Assembly: GCA_002205965.3 (NCBI GenBank) | Contig: NADL03000755.1 | Span: 124,001-188,000 of the forward strand | DNA length: 64,000 nucleotides | Origin: Kappaphycus alvarezii | Lineage: Eukaryota > Rhodophyta > Florideophyceae > Gigartinales > Solieriaceae | Reading direction: 5' to 3' | In this document: piece after piece, positions 1 to 11,249 of the stretch | Numbering within the stretch: the stretch's first letter is position 1 | Layout: every line of letters starts with the position of its first letter | Made by a program: the position numbers and the translations under genes | Notes under the pieces: model-generated | What the model was told of the DNA's origin: nothing | Database searches by the model: none | Seen by the model: only the letters and a program-made list of their open reading frames with translations

Positions 1-1029
1 TCCAAATCCTTTATTTTCGCGTTCATTCTGCAATTGAGCCGGTTAAACCTCTGCCAAAACGTTTGTTGCAGGTAATCCCGCTTTGATGCTGACAATCTTC
101 AACATCACAGTCCTGAGAGGGTCGCGTATCTTCCTGCTTGCTTCCACTGACTTCCTCCTTCGCTCACTTACAATGTCAATATGGACTGCAATGACGGTTC
201 CACTAACCAATTTCGTCCTCCAAGCCGACACATACAAGCGCTTACATTCTGCTGCTGACGTAACAAGGGAACCGCGGCAGTGAATTGGATTTCCAGGAAA
301 GGTTCGTGGATCCATTTTTTTGCAACGAATAAGGGAAAATCAAGGATTACTGCGTAACGGAAAGTTGTTCCTGCGCGGATCAGAGTTGCAATTCTCGAAA
401 TGTTTGTTTTGATCGAGCATTCTCATCCCTTAATAAATACGTTGTGTCAAACGAAAGGTGGCTAAAAAAGTTTTGTATTTCAAAAAAATGTTCTTAAAAA
501 TTGTCCCCATATGATGACAATGGTCCTTTAGAACCTAGTGTGCTATATACTGGAGCTCTTATTAGCCATATATGCTACTGGGAACATTACAGCAAAGGAT
601 CTGATTACAAATACACCGCCTGCCGAACTAATGTACAGTTTACCAACATGACCGATTGCTTCTGTCGGTCTTCCTTGTCCAGTCTTCTCTCAAGCACCCA
701 CCCCATGAACTACATTTACTCTTCAATCCATACAAACTTTGACCTATCTTCTGCCAAGAAAGATAGCGCATCTATGTTGAACAATAATAAGAGCACCCCA
801 CGCACAAATGCAAAAAGTTTAAAGCTCAAAATTTCCCTTAAAGAGAACAACACTCTTTTTTCAATGCCTATCGCCCCAGAAATGTCAACGAACGAGATAA
901 TGAGATTGGAAACACCTACGAGAATGTTTTAAGAGCAATAATAGAGCTCCCTAGTGTACGAGGATGTATTTTTTCAGGCAGTAATTTCCATAAAAGGCGT
1001 AGAGAATTATTGTAAAACATTTCGTCAAG
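1..1029. other. No recognisable gene
   Basis: I see no gene here that I can support. The longest open frame, 501-932 (+, 143 codons), has no ATG near its beginning, no hydrophobic segment and no motif I recognise; it is probably chance or old decayed sequence. Confidence 0.4.
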
Positions 1030-1170
1030 CTCAATTCAATTCAGTTAGTTCGCTGGAGACCAATAGAAAGTTCCGAGCGGTGCTTATGCTAGGGCACGTA
1101 GACGAGACCGTAATGTCCAACGCAGCATGCATGCCGGTCAGCCTCATGGAAACCAAACATAAGTTTGCGG
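1030..1170 (+). mobile_element. LINE fragment, C-terminal tail of the RT protein
   Basis: A short plus-strand frame carries the motif MSNAACM preceded by RAVLMLGH. The same arrangement (RAVLTQ...AAVMSNAACL) closes the reverse transcriptase protein in the LINE copies near 26400 (+) and 55700 (-), so this is a 5'-truncated piece of the same non-LTR family. Only the last 40 or so residues are represented. The identification rests on comparison within this window. Confidence 0.55.
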
Positions 1171-1253
1171 TGCATTGCACCTGTATAAATTTCAAGCATG
1201 AAGGGTGTGTACATTGGCCTGGTGTAATACACATGCATTGGTATTTGGTATTA

Positions 1254-1760
1254 ATGTGATACAGTGTGATACAAATTTATTCTGTGCCACATATCACACG
1301 GGAACTTCTACAATCCGAAAGCTCATTTGACCTTCAGATTTCTCTATATAAGCGAGTGTTCTGCTCAGCACTGAGCAATTTCAACACCGCTCCAACTGAG
1401 GCTCCACGATTGATTTGAATCCTCCAAGCTCTACAGGTGTTCTACTGTTCTTTGCTCTACATCCTTCAGTTCTATTGATCGACGTTCTACCTATTATATT
1501 CCACGCTCTACAGTTCTCCACCCTTTTGCTCTTCAATTTATTGATCTATCGTTAGTTCTATGCGCTGGGATTAACTGTTCTAATATCTACTTTCCTTTGT
1601 CATCTAGGTCTGCTGTTCTGCTCTTTACCTGTTTCCTGTTCTGTAGATATACGACACCATGTATGCTGGTTCCCCTTTATATAATTTTTATGAGTTCTTC
1701 TAACAAGGAAGGAATCAGTGGTCACGCCGAATCCTAACTCTTTACAGGCCTTAAGCATTT
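1254..1760 (+). mobile_element. LTR-like module, fossil
   Basis: The stretch begins with GTGATA repeats, has a TATA-type box (CTATATAAGC near 1345), and continues into a pyrimidine-rich leader with recurring GCTCTACAGTTCT-type units. It ends in a segment (AAGGAAGGAATC...TGGTCA..CGAATCCTAACT) that is closely matched at 42235-42275. A diverged sister module lies at 41838-42330. The layout suggests a solo or truncated LTR of an unassigned LTR family. Ends are approximate and no coding region is attached; it could instead be a duplicated promoter. Confidence 0.35.
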
Positions 1761-2039
1761 TTTTAGGGAAAATTAAGAGATACTGCTAGTCACTCACTAG
1801 GATATTCCGGGCACAAATCCAACCATGCCTTTCAAAAAGTAAATTAACGAACATTCCGGCCGATTAATCCCGACTTTTCTTTGAATCTCCTTAAAGATAC
1901 GGTCAACGTATCACCTTTGAACTTTTAATAATTAGCCCTGAAGGATGTGCCCCCTCACCTATCCGAGCAGAGGAAGGCAGATCACAGTTGAACAATAACG
2001 ATGGTAGTTCTCTCTGAGTCCCAGAGACGGCAGATTTAT
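1761..2039. other. Intervening sequence before pogo-like element
   Basis: No gene is recognisable. The 5' terminus of the pogo-like transposon that follows probably lies here, but I could not pair a 5' terminal inverted repeat with the 3' candidate at 3689-3705. Confidence 0.3.
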
Positions 2040-2092
2040 GAAGAATACTACCCGCGAAGGGAAGATGGCAAATGCACTGATGAAAAAGCACT

Positions 2093-3591
2093 ATGCGTTT
2101 AGTCAAAAAGAAATTTGAACTCAACGATGTCCCACACCAGATCACCGTTTCTCGAGCTCTGAATTCATCTTCTCAAGCAAGGCTCCCTTATCATCGGAAG
2201 CTTCCAATCCGAGACAGAACAGGGCAAAAACATGTTTTGGAAAAGGCTCCGTACAGCTGGGTGTGCGACTCATACTATCGGCGCATTTTTGTTTCGGGTT
2301 CGATGATAAAGACAACTGTTTGGGGTTTAAATCGGTAAAAAAGGCGGGCTTCCTCTACAGAAAGGATTCAAAAACAAAATTGTAACGGGGCGTCTAAGTC
2401 GATTAATCACACGATGAGCTTTTAAGCCACAGGCTACCAAGAAAGAGGCTGGAGAAGCTGACATAAGTTGATAAAATGCTGGTTTAACGAGTTTTACAAA
2501 GTTTATCCAGCGATATGATTCGGACGGTATATATAAAACGCAAATGAGTTCCGTTTTTTTTCAATATACCATCTGACAAAACGATTTAGGAAAAGCAGTT
2601 TCCTGATAGAATGAGAGAAAATACGCGTCTTACTGGACTCGCTTGCTGTAACGCAACTGGAATGAAGAATTTTCTACTCATAATCATCGGAAAAACCTGT
2701 CGCCCTCGGTGCTTCAGTAAGAAAACAGGTGGTCAACCTGGCTTTGACTATCAAAACAGCCAAAAAGCTTAGATGACTGCATCCATATTTTTTGAATGGC
2801 TTTGCCGGTTTAATATTTCTATCAAGAGGACTGTGTCTTACACAGTTTTGCTTTGGATAGATAATTGTTCCGCACATGGTTCAGAGGATTCTGTTCCTGA
2901 TCTCGACCATGTCGTAATTGATTTTTTAACGCCCAATATAACTTCAAAATTACAATCCTTGAATCTTGGTATCATTTCGTCTTTGAAATAGATGTTTCGT
3001 CGCTTACAAATGCAACGTGTTTTGGATCTAAATGATGTTTATCAGAAGCTTCATTACAAGCTTGACGAATAGACGGCTATGAACTGGTTGAGGAACGTAT
3101 GGGAAGATGTTACTGTTCAAATCATTGCTCGTTGTTGTAGACACGCAGGTTTGTTGAGGCCATATTAGTCCAGTGTCATGAATGTTTCGAATATCACGAA
3201 TGAAGGTGACAGTGACACTGCAGCTATACCTGCAGCAATTGCGACGATTGTGTTGCCAGTAGAAAGAATGAGTCTATCCCAATTTCTAAATCCAGTCGCT
3301 TCGGGTTATGTTCTTGAAACTGCAACTGATGAGATGATTGTGGAGAACATTGTGGCCCAGCTGACTCCGGACACACAGGAAGCAGAACTTGATGATACAG
3401 ACTCAATGCTACCTATTCTTTCAGAGCAAAAAAAGGTCACTGCGCTAGCTGAGGTGATTGTTAAAACCCTCACACCGGACCTCAGAGACTGCTTGAAGGG
3501 CTCTCGCAATGTTCAGGACGCCCTTCGAGCCGCGGAGAACGAAGGTCGTGTGCAAACCAAGATTAAAGACTTCTTTAAGCGTCATAATTGA
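2093..3591 (+). pseudogene. Pogo/Tigger transposase pseudogene (DDE_1 type)
   Basis: Three pieces in the expected order show the family. At 2093-2200 a CENP-B/Tc5-like helix-turn-helix reads LVKKKFEL...ITVSRALN. At about 2625-2800 comes the catalytic-domain strand RLTGLACCNATGM followed by the KTCRPRCF and FFEWL signatures. At 2845-2990 lies IDNCSAH...FLTPNITSKLQ, the second catalytic Asp region, then a C-terminal part containing the RCCRHAGLL motif near 3130-3160 and a 137-residue open tail (3178-3591). Pogo transposases are usually 450-550 residues and this span fits one. Several in-frame stops and frame changes between 2338 and 3178 show that it cannot make a full protein. Family assignment is firm; activity is excluded for this copy. 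Confidence 0.75.
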
Positions 3592-3651
3592 AGTAAAGTG
3601 TCCTCACACTGAAATAAACCGCCCTTGTAGTCTTTCCCCTTTAACTGCATG

Positions 3652-3705
3652 TCCCGCCTAAAAGCATATTGGGTATGTCCACGAACCGTATGCTTTTAAG
3701 CGGGA
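3652..3705. repeat. Subterminal inverted repeat of the pogo-like element
   Basis: The arms TCCCGCCTAAAAGCATA (3652-3668) and its reverse partner (3689-3705) match at 16 of 17 positions around a 20-nt spacer. They lie just after the transposase remains and probably belong to the 3' end of the transposon. Confidence 0.6.
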
Positions 3706-4067
3706 AAGAGTGTATAGATTGTTAAATTATAGACTTCAATTGGAAACATTAATTTATTCTAAACTACTGCAGTATTCTACAGTACTTTCATGGACTTATT
3801 TTTTCATGAGTTTACCGAATAAAATTCCGGTAAAGTCCTTACAAACGAGCTTGATCGTATTTATACAGAAACACAGTACGTCTATCTTCTCTTGAAAACA
3901 TTTTATCAGGGATTAATTTCAGAGCGTTTGAAAACAACTCGTTGTATACACTCTACTGTATGGCTTAAATTTTTCGGGCTGTCGTTCATTTTAACTTCAA
4001 CCTTGTAATGACGCGAAATACATCTGACCAGACAAGAGCACCAAAGTTATGAATCCCATAGTGACAT
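3706..4067. other. AT-rich intergenic stretch
   Basis: No gene, RNA or clear repeat is visible. A single TACTGTA-type palindrome half lies near 3775. Confidence 0.4.
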
Positions 4068-7000
4068 TCATCCATTCACGCCACGCTCTCCGCGAGGGAG
4101 GATTGCGCGCACCAATCGCCGTATTCCATGGAGAACACCCCTTCTGTCTTCTTCCTTGTTGCACCTGAGCGAGCCGTCCCCCTCATCCTCCACGCCTACC
4201 GACGCTTTCGTCAACAGGCCACCTCCGAAGACCTCATCGTCCCCACACTCACATTCACGGCACTTCGCCACCCCGTGACGCCTGCGCCTCTGCCGCTGAC
4301 ATCGCCGCCCTCCACCAAATCCTCATGGCGGAATTCAATCGTCTCTCTTCCGAGGAATGGACGTGGCGCCTGCGCCACGACTTCCTTGCTAAGCTCCGCC
4401 CCATCGCTGATTCCCTCATCCCGACCCAGCGCGAACCTGCTGCACATCCCAACCCCGAAAACCATCCCGATCCCTCCAATCAGTCCCTCGCCGCCGTAAT
4501 CCCAGTGCAGCACCTGGCACCCCCGCGCACATGACACCAAGTCGGCCGCCCTCGCCCCCATACTCGCCACCCCCAAACTCGTTCTTCGTCGCAACGGAAA
4601 ACATGAGACACGAACCCGCATGTCCCTAGCAGTTATCTCCTCCCTCCGCCACCGTATCAACCTCGCGACAAGGCCAATGGTACGACCTTTATACGCGCTG
4701 CGTCGATGCGTTCCCCCCCGCTCGGAGCACTCCTCCCCGGCCCCACGCTACTCCCGTCCAGCGTTGTCAGCGCTATTTCCGCGAAGGTACTGTTTCCAGG
4801 GCCACTGCTGCCCTCCTTGGAACTCACTAAAATACGTTCAGCTTAACTGTATATATCAATATAAGACAATAAGCCATGATTGCTAAATGAAAATACTAAG
4901 CATTTTAAGGAATATTTCCAGTCAAAAAAAAAGGTCACTCCTTCCCCAACAACCCTCCCCACCCTACAACGCCTACACCCCTCCCCACTTACACCGTCCA
5001 CCCCTTCTCCCCCGGTTGAGCTACCCGACCTGCAACCCTCGGTGAATCCACAATCCGCCGCGCTCTTCAAGGCCTTAATCGCCACTCTGCTCCTGGCCCC
5101 GATAGTCTACGTCCTTCTATTCTACGCATCCTCGCCCACGCTCCGGCCGGCGCAGAACCACTTGCCAGTGCTCTCTCATCGTTTACCGGTTTTGTCAACA
5201 ACTTGGCCAACGGCGATATTCCGGCTTCCTTTCAGCCCTTCCTCTCCGGCTCATCGCTTATTGCACTACCCAAGGACAGCCTAGACCCGCACCGCCTTCG
5301 GCCGATTGCTATCGGGGTGCTATACCGGCGATTTGTTGCACGTCTCCTCGCCGCTCGCCTCAGCACTGATCCGCTTTTCTTATCCCACCTTCGTCCCCTC
5401 CAATATGCCGTCGGCTCCAAGAACGGTATTGAAGCCATTATCCACGCCCTCCGCACATCGGCATCCGCACATCGCGAACAGGACCTACTCCTCCTCAAGA
5501 TCGACCTGACCAACGCCTTTAACAACGTCGAGCGGCATTGCTTCCTTCAACAAGTTTCCTATGTTGTCCCGGACGCCGCCCGATTCGTCCATTTCACCTA
5601 TGGTAGCCCCTCCCACCTATACTTTGGCCCTGCGCACTACTATCCAAGACAGGGACCCACCAAGGCGACCCTCTAACCATGCACCTCTACTCTCTCGGCA
5701 TCCACCCGTTTCTCCAAAGGCTGCAGCGATCTTTCCCTAACACTGTGACCCACTTGGTACGCTGACGACGGGAAAATCATTCTCCCCTCACCCGACGCGC
5801 CTCGACTCCTCCACATGATAGCGAACGAAGGAAGTCCATACGGCATCCACATCAACATGCAAAAGACCGAAGCATGGTGGTTCGGTCAGAGCTCCTACCC
5901 GAACCTTCCTTGCAATATTGTCACGGCTCCCGCAATCAACACCCTCGGCTCACCCACTGGTACTGATCCCGGCTGCCTGTCCCTCGTCGAGAACCGCCTC
6001 TCTACAGCACGCGCTATTTGGAATGCTCTCCCCACCCTCCGTGACCCACAGACCGCCTTCCATCTCCTCCGCCATTGCGCCAGCGCATGCCGCCTGATTT
6101 ATACTCTTCGAACTACCCCACGGCACTTAACCCTTTCTACGTCAACTACGTTTGACCGTTAACTGCGAGGGGCCTTTCAAGAGATTCATCGAGAGCTGAC
6201 TGACACCTCCTGGCTCTGTGCTATTTTGCCCTTTTCACTTGGTGGACTTGGGTTCGCACTCACCTCACCCATCCGCTCCGCCACCTACCTCAGCTCTCTC
6301 CTCAGCACCTACCACCTCTCCCTCGACCTACTGCCGCCCATCGACCACCATCTCCTACCCAACGAGATACGACGGACCCACCAATGTATCCCTCACAATG
6401 CCATTCCTGCCGATCCTCGGCTCCAACCTCTCCTTGCCCGCCTTCCCACGAGCGGTCAAATCCAAGGCGTCCAGACCACCCTCACATCCGCTATCCATCA
6501 TGAACGCCGCAAAAGCTATCTCTCCTCACTCCCGCAATACGAAAGTGCAGCTCACCGACTCGCCCGGAACCTAAGCTGTCGAACATGGTCCGCCAACTCC
6601 CCCTTCCTCACCCTCCCGGACTCCCGCGCTTCCACCCGCATCGAACCCCAAATCTGGACATACATGATCCTGCTTCGACTTGGTCACCCCGTCTTCAACG
6701 GCCGGACCACTGCCCCCGGTGTGCACTCTCCCAAGCTCGACCCCCGCCCCTCCTCGACCCGCTCGGGAGACATGCTATCCACTGCCCAGCGATGGAGGGC
6801 TTCCTCCGACGCCACAACCACCTTCAAGACAAACTGTATGCCCTCCTCCGACATCCTTCTGTACTGTTGCGCCCTAAGCTCGAATATCCCTCCCCTGCGA
6901 AGCCCACCTCCTGTACTCGGAACGCCGCCGAATGGACATCCTTATTGACGACATCGAATTCTCCTCACGTCCCTGCGCACTTGACGTCCTCATCGCAAGC

Positions 7001-7385
7001 CCCTACACCGCACGGGCCATCTCCCACTCTCGCAAGAACTCCGGAGGGGCTACCCTGCCCATTGAAGCCTCGAAAACTGTGCATTACGCTGCCCTCTGCG
7101 GGACAATACAAGCCCAATTCTACCCTCTTGGATTCGATACTCACGGAGCCATCGGCAAACCTGCCCGTGAGGCCCTGGCCAAAGTCGCCTCCTTTTTCGC
7201 ACTCCGCCGCGGGAAACCCCCATCTGATGAATACCACCGATTGGTCACCACCTTCGCCTCCCTCGTTCTCCAGCTGACGGCCCATGCCGTATCTTGCCGT
7301 GCTTTGTCTCTCACATCACCTGATGCCTGAGTGACCCAGCTCGGTTTGGTGAACATTTTACTAAAGCGTATGTTTGTTTGTTTGG
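4068..7385 (+). mobile_element. Non-LTR retrotransposon (LINE), longest copy in the window
   Basis: GC-rich DNA, unlike its AT-richer surroundings, carries a proline-rich N-terminal region, a reverse transcriptase core and the C-terminal domain shared with the other LINE fragments. The 3' end is placed after the stop near 7330, at a short GTTT repeat (7370-7383) that may be its tail. About 100 bp of AT-rich sequence at 4826-4925 looks foreign to the element and could be a small insertion. No target-site duplication was found. Direct contact with a minus-strand LINE fragment at about 7385 makes a tail-to-tail junction. Confidence 0.75.
4128..7330 (+). pseudogene. LINE reverse transcriptase/endonuclease-like polyprotein, broken
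   Basis: Reverse transcriptase landmarks appear in order on the plus strand: fingers signature LPKDSLDPHRLRPIAIG (about 5262-5315), motif A KIDLTNAFNNVERH (about 5497-5540), motif C TWYADDG (5752-5772), the thumb region LLRHCASACRLIYTLR (about 6066-6113), GGLGFALTSPIRSATYLSS (about 6241-6297), and the C-terminal domain with FYPLGFDTHGAIG (about 7117-7155). Elements that end like this carry a restriction-endonuclease-like domain that nicks the target for target-primed reverse transcription; that role is family knowledge. The reading frame changes several times between 4500 and 6950, so the copy is inactive. The N-terminal part (4128-4540) is low complexity and I recognise no domain in it. Confidence 0.75.
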
Positions 7386-9540
7386 ACTAAGGCGACGCGG
7401 GCTGTGGGCCACCAGATATTGTATTTCGGGATGACGAGATGAAGCCCAAGACTTTTGGCTTCTAGGGAGGACAAAACTTCGATGGCCTTGAGTAATGCGG
7501 TGTGCTTGGCTATAATATAACCATCATCATGGTACCAAAGTCCCAAAAGCAAGGTTTCCAATCTTTCCACCAAGTCCAGCTTATTGCCAGTGGAAAGCAT
7601 GCCTCGTTTGCGGAGCATTTTCCGCAGCTCAACAACTGTTATGTTCCAAAGGTTGTGAACTAGAATGTCATCAATGCGGAGCCTTGAAGCCTGGGGCTTT
7701 GGTGCGCCAGTTTTGGGCGAACCTTCTGCCAAAGCTTTCTCAGTTTTGTCGAGGGTTTCTTGGATTGACACGTTCCTGATCAGATCCGCAGTTGCGTCCA
7801 CAGGGTTTGATTCCAACTTTTCGTTAGCGCCTTCCGCACCCTTGGTGCCCATTTCCTCTTCTCCTTCGGGACACTCAAGCTCAGAGGAATTAGTGCTCGG
7901 CTCTTCGTCATCATTCTCAGAATCAATAGTTTCATCCTCGCTATTCGCTTCCGAATTACCACATGTCCCACTGATTGCGGGAAACGTCATTTCCTCGGTG
8001 GGTGCTCCAGTTTCTTTGGTAGGTGTACTTTGCGTTACATCTCCGTCGTCATCAAGACCCAAATGTACCAAAGCAGCGGCGGTCTCGATTTCCCTTACAT
8101 GCATCGTGGTATCAGACTCAGTATTACACGGGCCTCGACTGGAACAACTTGCAGGATCCTTGACGTAGATAATATCTTCAGAGTGTTCGCTCGCTGTTTC
8201 AAGGTCCTCGGGATCAGTTTCGCTGTTTACTGATTTGCGCCCTGAAACGGTCTCGTGCCCTGCAGAGAATCGCCTGGTGATTGCCTTAGCAGCATTGAAG
8301 ACTGTGTCTATTAGGGAAGTTCTCCTACCAGCTGATTCCTTGCGCTGGATGTCATGGCCTTCTACTTCGCCCTCAGCCTTTAGGGGGGAGACGGTTCACC
8401 GACGCCGACCGTGGACTCCGAAAATTCTTCACTCAAATCTTTGTCAGACTCCCCAGAGGATAGCACGGAGGAACCCGAAGCAGAACGAGTAGAAGGATCT
8501 CTCGAGAAGCGACTAGAATTTTCATCAGATAGAATCGAATGAGACTCCATGTCGTCTACGCTGTCATCGCAAGAAACCGAATCAGCAGAAGTACCATTTG
8601 AATAGTCCTCAGAATCTTCAGAGGATAGCATCGGATTTGGCGCATTATCGTCTGTGCTGTCAGCGCCAATATTCTTTGAGCTTGGATTGTTATCGTCATC
8701 TTCATTAGAGCTCGTATAAAACTCTGCCACAGGGGTGCTGATGACATCATCATGAACCTGGCCTTCGGTGACGTCCGGGTGGAGAGCAATCGGAAACCCG
8801 ATTGTTTTGCGGCCGCCATCAATAGCACACTCATGGATGACGTGTTCCTCACTGTCCTGATCATCGATTTCTTCAACTGCCTCGTCATCACTCACTGAGT
8901 CACTGTCACTATACTTCGAAACTACGTATTCATTTGAACCGGAATCTCGATCACTATCACCCGCACATGAGTGAACCATGTCTGATGATGTGAATTTCTC
9001 CTCGGTGGACGCACTCATGGGACTACCGGTCTCTTCGCTTGATTCCTCTTTGTCACGCAGGACTTCACGGTTTGAACTTTCAGTTGTTTCCACTTGTTCA
9101 ATAGGTTCTCCATCACAGAAGGCAGCCAAACCCGAATTTGAGGATTCAACTTCTTCTCGGGTTTGGAAAGTTCCGCTTTCCGCTGTAGCGTTCGATTAAT
9201 CTGTGCCACCAGACTCGCTCAGGGCTGCGCTAATTCGTCTCCAGAAGTTGGAAATTCCAAAGTCACCAAACTCTTCAGCCGACTTCTTCGCTGAGCCGCC
9301 ATCAGATGATTCGACCTCAGGCGGGGTAACCTCGTTTAGGTCACTCGCGGACCTGTCGTCTTCACCAGGGGAAGCTGATGAATTGCTCACTTGTTTTGAG
9401 GCTGGAGGATAAGAAAAAGCTCCCAGAATTCCGAGACCTCTAGACGGAGGTGGCCCTGGAACTCGTTCAGCTAATTGATTGCCACCTCCATCGTTTGCAG
9501 CTGGAGATGGCTGTGGGTGTAGTCCATCTTCGAAAATACA
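7361..9540 (-). pseudogene. Acidic Ser-rich SAP-domain protein gene, interrupted; 3' end reads into LINE RT
   Basis: One frame runs on the minus strand from a stop near 9540 to about 8383, interrupted once by TAA (9196-9198), then continues in another frame from about 8380 to 7361. The frame change coincides with a run of six G (8383-8388). Together about 650 residues are readable. They are very rich in Ser, Asp and Glu, then contain a good SAP motif (ITVVELRKMLRKRG...GNKLDLVERL, about 7555-7645), the DNA/RNA-binding helix-extension-helix of nuclear proteins. Directly after it the frame enters LWYHDDGY...LGLHLVIPK...WWP (7400-7541), the catalytic motif C and following segment of a LINE reverse transcriptase. 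No ATG opens the first part; the 5' end may be lost, since repeats and a LINE fragment lie upstream. A nuclear chromatin or RNA-associated role is plausible from SAP plus acidity only. Confidence 0.55.
7385..7541 (-). mobile_element. LINE reverse transcriptase fragment (motif C) fused to the SAP frame
   Basis: The minus-strand residues LWYHDDGY and LGLHLVIPKYNIWWP align with LWYHDDGF and ALHLSLPKC in the LINE fragment at 61700-62110 and with WYADDG in other copies. RT motifs A and B are absent upstream, where the SAP motif lies instead. This is a short internal LINE piece joined in frame to the SAP sequence. Confidence 0.6.
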
Positions 9541-9559
9541 TCAAGGCTGACTGAGCGAA

Positions 9560-9745
9560 ATGGGTGACAGGAAAGATGATCCGGCGGTGTTAGCTGCTTG
9601 CATGCCGACACGCAAACACGGTAAAGGTGGAGCCGGCACTGTACACTGTAATGTACATTTCGTACTGTACAGTATACATTTCCTTGTACAGTGCACTGTA
9701 TGCTGTTCATTCAGCACACTGTACCGTACAGTACTGCGCCTTACA
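9560..9745. repeat. Cluster of TACTGTAC-type palindromes
   Basis: About ten overlapping units of the type GTACTGTACAGTAC, TGTACAGTGCACTGTA and CTGTACCGTACAGTAC lie in under 130 bp. The cluster abuts the 5' truncated end of the LINE fragment that begins near 9745. Similar clusters occur at 25900-25935, 28300-28325, 41630-41672, 57715-57845 and 62325-62410. Confidence 0.7.
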
Positions 9746-10066
9746 CGCCGAACTTCACGTTTCGACCTCTGGCGTTTGATTCCCTAGGTGCCCCTTCCCC
9801 TGGAACTATTGCATTTATCGAGGAGTTAGTTCCGCGGATCGCGTCCAAGTGTCACTCGACAGTTGGCGTCATCCGCCGCCGTATCTACCAGCGACTGAGT
9901 TGCACCCTCTGGTCATCCATCGCTGAAGCTATCCTGTCGCGAGCCCCGATGCGCATGGACGACGAAGCACACCCGGTTAGATCTTAACCGTATAGTTAGG
10001 ACGTGCGCAGTCCCCAGTAGATACTGAACGCATTAAACTTCTTTCTTCTTCTTCTTTCTTTCTTCT
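9745..10066 (+). mobile_element. 5'-truncated LINE, C-terminus and (TTC)n-tailed 3' end
   Basis: The frame reads FRPLAFDSLGAPSPG...RRRIYQRLSCTLWSSIAEAIL, the end of the LINE polyprotein, and stops near 9987. A 3' UTR (CCGGTTAGATC...GTGCGCAGTCCCCAGTAGAT) follows and ends in a TTC/TTTC-rich tail at 10040-10066. The same 3' UTR occurs on the minus strand at 31340-31425, so it defines a subfamily distinct from the one ending in AAACCTTTCCCC. Confidence 0.75.
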
Positions 10067-10261
10067 GGCATTTTGAAAAACCAGCTTGCTGGAGGCTTCG
10101 CATCGTGGGTAGTTAGCCCAAGAACCATCTAGGAGACTCTCTGTTACTCCAGGTGTTACAGAAATCGTGTACACGTATCACCACGTGTACACATGTAAGG
10201 TCGGAAACTTCTCTCAGAGACCAGGCCAAATACTGTTACTGGCTTTGTGAACCTAATCTCT

Positions 10262-11200
10262 ATGGATCAGCCACAGGTCACCCTAGAGTCCCTTACGCAA
10301 ATGGTACGTCAGTTGCAGCAGAGTCTCGAGCATGCCAATAACCAGATTGCGGTACACAGATCAGAGCTTTCTATTGCAGCGCAAAAGGTATCCTCCTTAG
10401 AAACTGAACTCGTAAACGCCCGAAACCAGGCCAGTTCGTCAAGTAATGTCCCAGTGGATAGTCAGGCTGGCCCAATGAAAAACAAGCCAACTACATTCAC
10501 TGGGAAAGGATCAATTGTCAGCTGGTGTGTTCAGATGGACAACTACCTCTGAGGAAATGATGGCAATGGACCCCTACACATAGCGCTCAGCTACTTGGCT
10601 GGCAATGCCCATGAATGGTGGATGGTCCACTCCAAGACAGCAGAAGGGAAAGGAATAAATTCCTCGCAGACCCTGAAGGATGCTTTGATACAGCGTTTTG
10701 AAACACTGAACAAGGAGAAGATCGCTCGAGACAAACTCGCCCGCTGGAAACAAGTCAAAGACGTTCCTACCTTCAACAAGGACTTCAACAAAATTATACT
10801 CGACATCCCCGATATTGGAGTTAAGGACCAGATAGATCGTTACTCTCGTGGTTTAAAGCCCTATATCTGGAAGGCGTTGTGCACCAAAGAATAAGTCAAC
10901 CCCTCCGACCTAATGAGGGATGCTGAGCGAGTGTAGTCGGCGTATCGGCGTTCTGGACCCGGTACCCTACCAAAGTCTTCTGGAGGAAAGAATGGAAACG
11001 GAAGCTCTTTTGCTGGAACCAGCGGTCCAGTACCAATGGAAATTGGGAACGTAGAAGTAATACCGGGGCTGAAAAGAAATACTCCCAACTTACAGAAGCT
11101 TGACAAAGAAGAACGTGAACGATGTATGCGAGAAGGTCTCTGTCTCAGGTGCAGACAGAAAGGACACATGGCCAAGAACTGCCCAAAAGCCCGGAGGAAC
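10262..11200 (+). pseudogene. Gypsy gag region with zinc knuckle (fossil)
   Basis: The region opens with a coiled-coil-like N-terminus, then a retrotransposon gag domain (ARWKQVKDVPTFNKDFNKII and SRGLKPYIWKAL near 10740-10880), and closes with a CCHC zinc knuckle (CLRCRQKGHMAKNC, about 11140-11182). Gag packages element RNA in cytoplasmic particles. It is a fossil part of the broken element. Confidence 0.8.
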
Positions 11201-11249
11201 TGATTGAAGGTCCCCAGTCAGTTCTAGTCATCGAATAACCATTAAAAAC

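Larger units (their letters stand above)
2040..3705 (+). mobile_element. Pogo/Tigger-like DNA transposon, decayed
   Basis: The element is defined by its transposase remains (2093-3591) and by a 3' subterminal inverted repeat (3652-3668 with 3689-3705). The CCCGCTTAAAAG core of that repeat resembles ends typical of Tc1/mariner-superfamily pogo elements, which move by cut-and-paste into TA. A matching 5' end was not found, so the left limit is approximate. The accumulated stops indicate an old inactive copy. Confidence 0.7.

Noticed and set aside
1715-1740. Possible primer-binding site after the LTR-like module
   Set aside because: TGGTCA..CGAATCC resembles part of a tRNA complement, but no tRNA 3' end could be matched convincingly in either copy.
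4211-4660. Minus-strand Gly/Arg-rich open frames opposite the LINE
   Set aside because: Antisense shadows of GC-rich coding sequence; no motif, and the plus strand carries the RT signatures.
6218-7277. Alternative plus-strand Pro-rich frames overlapping the LINE C-terminus
   Set aside because: Out-of-frame readings of C-rich DNA; the conserved LINE motifs lie in other frames.
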